From Falciphora oryzae (taxonomy: Eukaryota > Ascomycota > Sordariomycetes > Magnaporthales > Magnaporthaceae): a stretch of 64,000 nt of DNA. Both the position numbers and the translations under genes were made by a program. Below the pieces are notes generated by a model. The model had not been told where the DNA came from and searched no databases. It saw only the letters and a program-made list of their open reading frames with translations. The stretch is taken from NCBI GenBank assembly GCA_000733355.1, contig JNVV01000008.1, forward strand, positions 1,022,927 to 1,086,926, read 5' to 3'. Positions 11,981 to 20,652 of this stretch are shown here, in pieces (the first letter of the stretch is position 1; every line of letters starts with the position of its first letter).

Positions 11981-12724
11981 TTACGTTTTGCTGGGCCTGC
12001 TGGAGACGGACAGTCCGGCGCCCGATAAATATTTTATTTTTATGCATGAGGGTCCTCCTGTATTACCTGAACAAGGGCAATCAATCCTAAGGCCGCGAGT
12101 TCGAGCCTCACCGATCCCATTCAGTTATCTTATGCAATGTCGATGTGTCTTTTGGGGTCTGGTATCCATACTGGCTAGTAGTATCCATATGGTGACTCGC
12201 ATTAATTTTGTTATATGCATTCTTTTCTTGCGATTTGATGCTCGGCCCGTCCGAATTGTCTCTTTTTAATCCAAGCCAGCCATTACTAGCAAGCCTTGTT
12301 GTTTATACATAAAGCGATGCTATTTTGCGCATTACCACACATCTTTCTTTCAGCCTCAAAAACAACCCAGCTCCCTGGTACCTATGGGTCCCGAGCCGCA
12401 GGAACGGGAACTACCTAAATCCTTCGAGGAAGGCACGATCAGCAGAGGCGGGCGGTGCCTCACCACTTCGCGACGGCACGACAAAGCCAACCCCCACCGC
12501 AGCCAACTCCCCCACTCTGATGATGGGGGCTATCAAGTAGCACCGTCTCCCCATACCTCCCCGGATAACATGATGCCGGCGTTCTTCCCGGCACCGGCGT
12601 GGATAATATCAGCAGACGAAGCGCCACGCAAAATGCATTGCTTGGACCAAGCGACGGCTGAGAAAACGCAAAGGACCCTCGACCCACAAAAGCCCCCTGC
12701 CCAGACCGAGAGCGACAGGTTAAC
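11981..12724. other. Intergenic, tRNA 3' flank and promoter of the dehydrogenase
   Basis: Holds the detached tRNA-Met fragment at 12075-12121. The stretch 12330-12724 is probably the 5' leader of the next gene. No other coding sequence is supported. Confidence 0.45.
12075..12121 (+). pseudogene. Detached copy of the tRNA-Met 3' half
   Basis: About 45 bases match the end of the intron and the whole 3' half of the tRNA-Met gene at 11941-11982, including B box, acceptor strand and two flanking T. Differences are an inserted atca after gggca and two T-to-C changes in the T stem (gtcgtgag to gccgcgag). No 5' half or A box is present, so it cannot fold as a tRNA. It arose by local duplication or insertion about 105 bp downstream of the parent. 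Confidence 0.8.
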
Positions 12725-13847
12725 ATGACGAAACCAACGGTGCTGCACATCGGCGAGCCGATCAAATACAACCATGATCTTTACGAGAACGAGTTTACAA
12801 AGCGCTTCAATGTCGTGCGCAGCGAGGAGCCCGATAGAGAGTCATTCATTGCAGCCCTCAAGAGCAAAAAGTACGCGCAGAAAAACAAACCACACTCCCT
12901 TAGACGGTGGCCACGGCTGACTTGGCACACTTTAAACCAGATATGGCGACTTTTCCGCAATATTCCGCCCACACTTCCAGAGCGGCGGCGAGATGGGCCA
13001 GTGGGACGACGAGCTGATCGGGCTACTACCCCCATCGGTGCGCATCTTCGCCTCGGCCGGCGCCGGCTTCAACTGGGCCGACGTCGACGCCCTGGCCCGC
13101 CGCGGCATCTGGTACGCCAACGGCGCCGGCGCTTCCGACGAGGCGGTGTCCGACGCCGCTCTCTGGATGGTGCTCTCCGTCTTCCGCAACTTCACAAAGG
13201 CCCACCTGGCCGCGCGCACCTGCGACCCCGCCGCCTTCACGACCGCCCACCGCGCCATCGCCCCCATGTCGCGCAGCCCGCGCGGCCACGTCCTCGGCAT
13301 CGTCGGCCTCGGCAGCATCAGCCGCAAGCTGGCGCACAAGGCGCGCGCGGCCCTGGGCATGGAGATACACTACTTTGACGTCGTACGCGCGCCCCCGGAC
13401 GTCGAGGCCGCGCTGGGCGCCACGTTCCACGAGACTCTTGAGGCGCTGCTGGGCGTCGCCGACTGCGTCAGCCTGCACACGCCGCTCAACGCGCACACAA
13501 GAGACATGATCAACGAGCGCACCCTCGCGGCCATGAAGCCCGGGGCGCGCCTGGTCAACACGGCGCGCGGCGAGGTGGTGGACGAGGCGGCGCTGATCGC
13601 GGCGTTGAAGAGCAGGCACATCAGCGCCGCCGGGCTGGACGTGCACCAGAACGAGCCCCAGGTCAGCCCGGAGCTGGCGGCCATGGAGAACGTCACGCTG
13701 ACGACGCACATCGCCGGCGGCGTGCTCGACACCCGCGTCAACTTTGAGAAGAACGCGATGCGCAACATCCTCGCCGTCGTGGGCGCCGCCGGCGAGATCA
13801 TCGGCAAACCCCTCACCCCGGTGAACAAGGTGGAGACGGCGGCGTGA
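12725..13847 (+). CDS. D-isomer-specific 2-hydroxyacid dehydrogenase (glyoxylate/hydroxypyruvate reductase type)
   Basis: Exons 12725-12870 and 12941-13847 with a 70-bp intron (GTACGC donor, GGCTGAC branch, AACCAG acceptor) give 350 residues, the usual family length. The Rossmann motif is GIVGLGSIS. The catalytic residues are in place: Arg in NTARGEVVDE, Glu in QNEPQV and His in LTTHIAGG, followed by the usual C-terminal helix. The enzyme should reduce a 2-oxo acid (glyoxylate, hydroxypyruvate or a relative) to the D-hydroxy acid with NAD(P)H in the cytosol; the exact substrate cannot be read from sequence. A second ATG at 12993 lies inside the catalytic domain and would lose the N-terminal part, so 12725 is preferred. 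Codon use is strongly GC-biased like its neighbours. Confidence 0.9.
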
Positions 13848-14510
13848 GGGGGGACCGGCCCGGCTGCGGGGAACGGGGCCACGGGAGGGGGCGCCCGGGT
13901 ACGGTTCGGATACTGTTCATATGGCCAAGAGGGAATCTCCAACCGACCCCTCATTATCTGAATAGGTGCGCAACATTGGAATCCTTGTGCTATATGGAAG
14001 GCTGGGATAAAAGCTGGGGAGACTGCAATAATGCGGGGCGAAGAGTGCGGAGAAAGTGGTCCGGCACCTCATTTTCCAGGAACCCCAGGCCAAGCATCTC
14101 CAACCTCCCGGCTTCTCGTATGATTGGGGCTCCCAATCCGGTATGGCTGCGACATTCTCCTCAGTCCTCCACGGGCACGCCCCCACAACCCACTCCGCAC
14201 ACATCACGGCGTTCTTCCCGGGCGCCAAAGCATCTGTAATTGGAGAGGCGAGGCGGTGAATCCCCATGCCGTTTGGAGGGTGGTGGTAACGAAGCCTTGG
14301 TGCCAATGCGGCAACTCGAGGCTTGTTGGTTCTTAGGCGGGTAGGTGGGCTGGTATATACCCCGGTCGAGTCGCTCAAGGTTTGCCCAGCAGCTCCTGTC
14401 TTGACCTGTGCTTGGGAGCCAGCTGCCGAGCGCCAACAATCTCTCCAGAGGCTTCATCGTGTTGCCTCGTTTTGGTCCGGAAGCACGACTGGACCAAATC
14501 GACAGCAAAA
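13848..14510. other. Intergenic, promoter of the MFS permease
   Basis: 3' flank of the dehydrogenase and 5' flank of the transporter. No gene supported. Confidence 0.45.
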
Positions 14511-16202
14511 ATGGCAAACGACGCCATCATGGTCTCCAAGCAAGGGGTCGAGGTCGAGCCCATGGAGGACGTCCAAAAGGATGTCGTGCCACACGAGCTG
14601 CCGCTCCCCGAGGAGCTCGCGGATATGCCGACGGAGCAGATCGCAGAGCTCGAGAAGGGCCTGGTCAAGAGGCTGGACTGCACGCTGATGCCAGTTTGCG
14701 TGCTTTTGTTTCTCCTCAATATCCTGTAAGTGAATATGCTTCTCCCGCGAATTGGCCACCTTCTAATCACAACTTTGTACAGTGATCGGAATAACATCGC
14801 CAGCGCCAAGATCGTCGGGCTACAAGAAGATACGCACATGAGCAACAACGAGTACAACACGACGCTCTTGATGTTTTATGTTGGCTGTAAGTGGCCTAGC
14901 TGCCTAGAGACCTGACCTACTCAATATGAAAAAGCCACGAGGAACCTGTCTCTAACCACTAGGGACTACCCTGCCAACACAACAGACTGCATCACCCAAC
15001 TGCCCTCCAACATGATAATCGGAAAGGTGCGACCGTCGTACTATATCTGTTGTGTTACTAGCGCCTGGGGCATAGTGTCCATGTGCCAAGGCTTCGTCCA
15101 CGACTTTGCCGGCCTGGCCTCAGCCCGCTTCATCCTGGGACTGGTCGAGGCGCCGTTCCTGCCGGCCGTCTTTGTGCTGCTTTCGACGTGGTATACACGA
15201 AAAGAATTGCCGCCGCGCGTCGCAATCCTATACGGCGGAAATATGCTAGCAACCGCCTTTTCGGGCCTTATCGCCGCGGGCATTACGAGCCGCATGGGCG
15301 GCGTCGCGGGACGGCCGTCGTGGGCCTGGCTCTTCATCATCGAGGGCGCCATGACTGTCGTCATCGCTCTGCTCGTCCTGCCGCTCATGACAGACTACCC
15401 ACTGCAGGCGGCGCACCGCTTCATCTCGCGCCCCCACCAGCTCGTGGCCGAGTGGCGCATCCGGCGTGAGAACGCGGGCATCCCCGACGAGGACCACGAG
15501 AGCGCCTGGTGGGGGCTGAAGCAGGCCCTGATCGACCCCAAGCTGTACCTTTTCGTCGTGCAGCAGATGGCGCTCATCACGGCGCAGTCCTTTAACAACT
15601 TTTTCCCTTCCATCGTCGGCACCCTGGGATTCCCGCGCACCACGACGCTGCTGCTCACCGCGCCCCCCTACTTTGTGGCCTTCTTTGTTTCGTTGGCGGT
15701 CTCGTTCCACGCGGCGCGCCAGAACGAGCGTGGCTTCCACATCGCCATCCCGATGCTCTTCGCGCTGCTCGGCAACCTGCTCGCCATGTTCGTGCCGTCG
15801 CTGGGCGGGCGGTACTTCAGCATGTTCCTCATGACGGCCGGCGCCTACTCGCCCTACAACCTGTGCGTGTCGTGGATCAGCGCCACGCTGCCCCGCCCGC
15901 GCGCCAAGCGCGCCGCCTCGCTGGCCATTGTGAACCTGTTTGGCGCCGGCGTCGCGCATTTCTACACGTCTTACATGTTTCCGGATGTCCAGAAGCCGAG
16001 GTACTACGCCGGCGGCGGTGTGATGTCGGGTGCCTGCCTGGTCACGGCCTGCGTTGCTCTCGGCCTCAAGTGGCACCTCAAGAGGGAGAACAAGAGGCTG
16101 GAGCAACAGGAGCGCGTCGGAGAGCTGGGCGACAGGCACCTGCGTGGCGCAAAGGCTGGCCACGGAGGCGACGCTGTTGTGTCCTTCAGATATGTGCATT
16201 AG
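14511..16202 (+). CDS. MFS transporter, anion:cation symporter (DAL5/allantoate permease-like)
   Basis: Three exons, 14511-14725, 14783-14886 and 14986-16202, give 511 residues; donors are GTAAGT twice and the frames agree. The N-terminus is cytoplasmic and acidic. The first membrane helix carries the family signature RLDCTLMPVCVLLFLLNILD followed by RNNIASAKI, typical of TC 2.A.1.14 permeases that move allantoate, nicotinate, biotin precursors or related organic anions with protons. Twelve membrane segments are expected, and hydrophobic blocks are visible throughout (for example MIIGKVRPSYY, LVEAPFLPAVF, SWAWLFIIEGAMTVV). The loop between helices 6 and 7 is charged and there is a charged C-terminal tail. 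The substrate cannot be predicted. I chose the ATG at 14511 for its aaaaATGgc context; an upstream extension would be Cys/Ser-rich and unlike the family. Confidence 0.9.
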
Positions 16203-16530
16203 ACCTTGAGACACGGCTGGGCATAGTATTCGGGACGAGTTTGCAGGGCCAGAATGTGTTTTGAGAATAAAAGCGATGTTGGAATTGGGTATAAAAAGTG
16301 CATCTCCAAAATGCAGGGGAAAAGTAAACAAAGAGAAATGAAGACCCGAGCCCAGAACCTCAAGTCGTCGCCGGCGGTATGCGAAAGCCCGTAATGCAAG
16401 AACAAAACGCCGATCCGCGACCCTCTTTTTGGTACATTCCACCGAACGCCTTCCGTATCGTATCAAACCAGCCATCGTAGGTAAATCCTGCCCGTTTGAT
16501 GCAAGAAAAAAGAAAAAAAAGATGGCAGCT
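16203..16530. other. Convergent 3' spacer
   Basis: 3' ends of the MFS gene and the minus-strand secreted protein. AT-rich, no gene seen. Confidence 0.5.
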
Positions 16531-17190
16531 TTAAGCGCTCGCGTTGCTCCGCGCCCTCCTGCGCGAGACCCAGCCCGCAACGCCTCGCTTAGCCTCCTGG
16601 GAATAGAACTGCTCCTTGACGGCGCCGTCAAACGTGGGCTTGTCCGACACCAGCGAGCGGATCTGCTGGTCCGGCGCCTCGCTCTCAGCCTCCGAGCGCT
16701 CGCAGTTGTTGGCGTTGCGGTACTTTGGGTCCTGCCCGTGGTAGGCCGGGCGGCAGGCGCGCTTGACCAAAGCGCTGAGCGAGCGGCGGCGCCGGCTGGC
16801 CCAGGACTCTGAGGAGGGATCGTCGCGCTCGTCGATGGACCGCTCGTACACGCTGCTGCCGCCACTGACGGCCAGGATCGAGGCCAGGTCCGCGTCCGAG
16901 AGGGCCGAGCCGGCCGAGTCGGAGGACACGGACTGGCCGTCCGAGTTGGTGCGCCGCAGGACGAAGGTGGGCGCGTCCTGCTGGGCCGTGGGGCTGCTGC
17001 TGCCGGCGCCGGCCTCCTCGGCGTCCAGCGCCGCGAGCTCCTCCCGGGCCGTGGTGTCGAGCTCCTCGGCCAGGCGGCGCGGGGACACGTGCCCGCCCGT
17101 CTCGGTCGGGGAGTCCAGCCGGACGGAGGCGGACATGGCTGTCGGGAGGGTGGTGGCGAGCAGGAAGGCGGAGATGGTGGGGTAGCGCAT
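16531..17190 (-). CDS. Secreted protein with several dibasic (Kex2-type) sites, 219 aa
   Basis: Single exon. Start chosen at MRYPTISAFL (17190), which opens a signal peptide of about 22 residues; an upstream frame extension is Thr/Ser-rich and would hide it. The remainder is acidic and Ser/Ala-rich, with basic clusters at about 39-40 (RR), 79-80 (RR), 133-136 (RRRR), 143-144 (KR), 201-202 (KR) and 210-212 (RRR). These are the type of sites cleaved by the Golgi protease Kex2. The segment after KR144 starts ACRPAYHGQD and carries the only two Cys of the mature protein (about 146 and 163). The protein could therefore be a precursor of one or more peptides, but no exact internal repeat is present and no family is recognised. 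Function unknown. Confidence 0.7.
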   Translation of the reverse strand: MRYPTISAFLLATTLPTAMSASVRLDSPTETGGHVSPRRLAEELDTTAREELAALDAEEAGAGSSSPTAQQDAPTFVLRRTNSDGQSVSSDSAGSALSDADLASILAVSGGSSVYERSIDERDDPSSESWASRRRRSLSALVKRACRPAYHGQDPKYRNANNCERSEAESEAPDQQIRSLVSDKPTFDGAVKEQFYSQEAKRGVAGWVSRRRARSNASA

Positions 17191-18291
17191 GTTGGTGGAT
17201 GTGGATGTTTCTGATGTATGTGGTTTGGTATGAGTGCGCTGGTTGGTGGTGGACGACAATGCTCTTGATTCTCGTCTAGGTATAGGAGGCCCTGCAGGTT
17301 GTATCGAGAATGCGAAATGTCAAACTCTCGCGGGGTGATGGAACTGAGTCCTTGCTACAGAATACACGAAATGAAGAAGCCATTGTCAGGCCGGCCGTCG
17401 CTCCTTTTACATCTCGAACGCATCCTCGAAAAACCGGCGCGGGCGCATTGTCGAGACAGACCCACGATTAATCTTTTTCTGGCAGCCTCCAAGTGGGCGC
17501 ATGAAGGCTTCGCGTGGTGTTGTTCGCAGTAAGCTGGCCCGCCCAGCCACGGTGCAGGGATGCTGCAGCCAATGAGGGGAGTCTTGCTTATTTCCTCTTT
17601 GGGACTGCTGCGGGGTTTACAGTCAGAGGATCGTCGCACCGCCCGGGGACCCTCAGCCCAGTCGAGCAAAATGGATAGGCGGCCTGAAACCTTGGGATGG
17701 AAAATAACCCAGAGCCCAAACGCGGTGCGACACAAGGCGCTGGCATTGGTGGGTCGATGCTGCTTTTTGCGCGACGGGTAGATTTTCGCACTTTGTCTGC
17801 GGCCGCTTGGAGACGCCAACTGGTTCCGACAATTAAACACGAACGCCAGGCTGCCGCCAACGCTGAAGGAATCCACAGGGAGGGATGGGTCATCCCATGT
17901 GCCTCATGTGCCAAAGCTCAATACCACGCGGTGCTTCATTTGGACGGCGACTGGCAGAAGTCTAAAGCTTCTAGAATGGCATTAGGAAAAAGGCAAACGA
18001 CAAGAACATCAAGCTTATCTCTTACGATATCCTACCCACCAGAGGCTCTAATCCGGCAACAAACAAGTCATGGTGTTGGAGAGATCATTCGCCTCCGCAC
18101 CCCGGATTTCGGGTGTCATCAAGCGAGAAAGGACAAACCCGCAGCTATCCACCCAGACGAGCGCAGCTTACACCCCCTAACGTTCGGGCGGACGGCCCGC
18201 CAACACCCCAGCTGGTCCGCGTGCGGCTGTGCACCTCTTAATTGCTCAAGGATAACCCCTTGATCAAGACCTTTCATGTGCCGCCCCATCT
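17191..18291. other. Intergenic region (1.1 kb)
   Basis: Left part is the promoter of the minus-strand secreted protein; right part is the 3' flank of the pseudokinase gene. Frames at 17697-18263 (+) and 17355-17876 (-) lack domain or splice support. Confidence 0.45.
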
Positions 18292-19920
18292 TTAGAGAGC
18301 CGATAACAGCTTGTCCAGATCGTCCAAGATTTCCTGGTAAATGCTGTCGGATATCTGCTCGTTGTTCACTGCCTCGATCATCGGCTTCGGGTTCAAGCAT
18401 CTGTACACGAGCTCGGCCATCTTCTTGCCCCCCTTTTGCGGCACGTACAGCATGGCCATGGCGTCGAGGGTCTCCTTCACCCGCGCCGGGGTACTTGTAA
18501 GCAGATACGCGACGGGCGTTGCCGTGCGGCTGTTGTGGACAGGGGCTTCGACTTCCCAAACCTTCTTGTACGTCTCGATGTACGCGTCGGAAAGCACCGG
18601 GGGGTGACGGATGTCTTGGCTCGGACGGACCAGCGTGTCCCACATCAGCAACTCCAAGGCACACACACCCATGCTGTAGATGTCGTGGTAGATGTTGTAG
18701 TTCTTCTTCGCCACGGCGCCGCGCGTGTCGTCGCCGGCACCCTCGTTCCACATCGCCTCGATGTCTTGGACGTGGCGGTCCGGGTGCTGGTACATGACCT
18801 TGCCCGGCGCCGACTCGCCCACCAGCTTGGTTGCTATGCGCAACTTGGCGCGCGATTCCGACCATCCGCAGAGGAAGAGCGTTGCGTCCAGGATAGGGCT
18901 GCCTGGGCTGTCCGAGTCCTTCTCGACCACAACCAAGAGATTCTCGGGCCGAATGTTCTTGTGCACGAGGCCGAGGGTGTGGGTCTGAAGGACGGCGACG
19001 GCAAGCTGTCGACAGAGCGAGACCCGGACGTTGAGGGGCGGCTGCGGCGTGCCGTCGGCATAGAGCTTAGAGAGAGGGACCACGATGTTTTTGTGGGGGA
19101 GAGGCCGCTCAAACACGAGGTCGAAAGACTTATTCTCGTCGTTGGGGCGATAGCCCAGCAGTTGGGGGATGTTCTCTGCCGGCAGGGCCTGTCCAAGCTT
19201 GGCTGCTAGGATGCTTATGCTGCTCTCGGCCTCGACTTTTTTTCCCGCCTCGTATTTCTTTGACTCGACCACGACCGAGACCTCAACAGTGTGTCCCCTC
19301 GGAGGTACGTAACTTGCCGTAGTCAGCGCGATGGTGTTGCTTATAGGAGATCGCTTCCCTACAAGCTGGAGAGTCCCTCCTGTCAAAAGTTTGGAGTTCT
19401 TGGGGATCGCTCGCAGTCTCATGACCAGGGTATTGAACTCGTCCAACTTCTGGTTAAAGACCCCGAGCCTCTGCTCCAGAACTTGATGCGGCGTGGGCGA
19501 GTGTGCCGCACTCCGCGCTGGCATGAAGGCGCTCTTTGTGTACCTCCCGATTCGGTGCAGGAACCTCCTCTTCTGCTCGAGGGACTTCTCTCGGAGGACC
19601 GCCTGTACGGCGCTGTGGAGCTCGATCAGCAGCTCGTGGAGCTTCTCAAGCTGGCACGTGAGGCGATCCTTGCGCTCCTGAGATTCGGTGTGGTCGTCGA
19701 GGATCCTCTGGGAGAGTTCGAGATGTATCCTGACATCGTCACTCCGGTCAAGGAGGCCATATCTCTCGAGCTGGGCGGCCCGATCCTCTATCTCGCGTTC
19801 GCTGTGAATATGCTTCTCGAAGTCGTCCCAGAGCTTCAACACGTCCTTGACCAGACCCAAGGCTTCCCCGCCCGCGGGGAAGCCAGTAATTGTAAGTAGT
19901 TTATTGAGTAGGCCAGCCAT
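18292..19920 (-). CDS. Helical N-terminus plus pseudokinase (possible MLKL/HeLo-like architecture), 542 aa
   Basis: Single exon. Residues 1-170 are predicted helical and amphipathic by eye (for example DVLKLWDDFEKHI, LEKLHELLIELHSAVQAVL) and resemble N-terminal helical bundles of fungal HeLo-like death effectors; this match is not proven. Residues about 200-540 have a protein-kinase layout. The catalytic loop reads HKNIRPENLL (H320-K-N322), so the catalytic Asp of HRD is Asn and the following Lys is Arg. The metal-binding DFG position reads CGW (351-353). YQHPDR (377-382) takes the APE position, as in other fungal kinase-like proteins of incompatibility loci. The domain is therefore likely catalytically dead. 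The gene is head-to-head with the NACHT-ankyrin-kinase gene, 732 bp apart, so the two may be co-regulated. Alternative: a plain fungal pseudokinase without membrane activity. Confidence 0.8.
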   Translation of the reverse strand: MAGLLNKLLTITGFPAGGEALGLVKDVLKLWDDFEKHIHSEREIEDRAAQLERYGLLDRSDDVRIHLELSQRILDDHTESQERKDRLTCQLEKLHELLIELHSAVQAVLREKSLEQKRRFLHRIGRYTKSAFMPARSAAHSPTPHQVLEQRLGVFNQKLDEFNTLVMRLRAIPKNSKLLTGGTLQLVGKRSPISNTIALTTASYVPPRGHTVEVSVVVESKKYEAGKKVEAESSISILAAKLGQALPAENIPQLLGYRPNDENKSFDLVFERPLPHKNIVVPLSKLYADGTPQPPLNVRVSLCRQLAVAVLQTHTLGLVHKNIRPENLLVVVEKDSDSPGSPILDATLFLCGWSESRAKLRIATKLVGESAPGKVMYQHPDRHVQDIEAMWNEGAGDDTRGAVAKKNYNIYHDIYSMGVCALELLMWDTLVRPSQDIRHPPVLSDAYIETYKKVWEVEAPVHNSRTATPVAYLLTSTPARVKETLDAMAMLYVPQKGGKKMAELVYRCLNPKPMIEAVNNEQISDSIYQEILDDLDKLLSAL

Positions 19921-20652
19921 GGCAAATGTTGGGGTTGTGTTTCATTGCCAACCTGAGGGCAAAATCACTCGGACATCGGGGGCCAGAATGATGGAGGCAT
20001 CTCTTCGTAACATATCGATGCCTTCGCTGGCTCTGCCAGCAATCCGGCTTAGGCTTTGAGCGATTCCAGGCGACTCGGCCGCACAACGGTTCGCACCACG
20101 GATTGGATGCCTCCCGAAACCCAGTGGTGCTCATGCTTTGATGCCCTAAGCTTCCATGGTATTGGTTTCGACATGGCCCAATCCTCGCCTCACTTTTATC
20201 TATTGGCTGTGCGCCGTTTATGTTTTGTTGGCACCGTGTAACTAACCCAGCAGCACCGCTGGCAACGTATCTCGAGGTCGAGGTTTGAACCAATCTGTTC
20301 CCTTGCAGTAGGTTGGAGAGCGAGAGCTCCTCGGCCAGTGGCGGCATAACTACACTAATACCCGATGCAGCCATGGTGCTGGGCTTCGCGGCCAATGGTA
20401 GCCCAACAGAGCTGATACCCGACGCAGCCACAGCGGCCGGACTCCTCTTGGTGCCAGAAAACTTCGACGAAGCCCCTATCCCTTTACGGCAATCGCTGCC
20501 GATTTCAGCCTCTTTTTTCGCATTTGTTTCCCGGCAATGGGGGAATGAGCTGGTGGAACATCCAGGCCTTAGCAGTCGAGGAAGGATTTTTCCAGTTTCA
20601 TGTCCCCTTATCTCTCGATCGTGTAGCCTTTTTGCTGCATAACCGAACCGCA
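19921..20652. promoter_or_regulatory. Shared divergent promoter of the pseudokinase and NACHT-kinase genes
   Basis: 732 bp between the two start codons. It must hold both promoters, and contains a 57-bp-period imperfect repeat at 20355-20430. A minus-strand frame stays open across all of it (250 codons to 19901) and a plus-strand frame covers 20313-20642. Neither has recognisable domains, and the minus frame is not in phase with the pseudokinase. I treat both as chance openings. Confidence 0.5.
20355..20430. repeat. Imperfect direct repeat, period 57 bp, in the divergent promoter
   Basis: ctaatacccgatgcagcca at 20355 recurs as ctgatacccgacgcagcca at 20412, with two transitions between them. 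The stretches between are only weakly alike. Confidence 0.65.

Noticed and set aside
12725..16202. Secondary-metabolite or nutrient gene cluster around the dehydrogenase and MFS genes
   Set aside because: No backbone synthase, regulator or further enzymes nearby; two unrelated genes on one strand are not a cluster.
15246..16865. 539-codon minus-strand open frame
   Set aside because: Antisense to the MFS gene; Arg/Ala/Gly-biased shadow of GC-rich codons, no domains.
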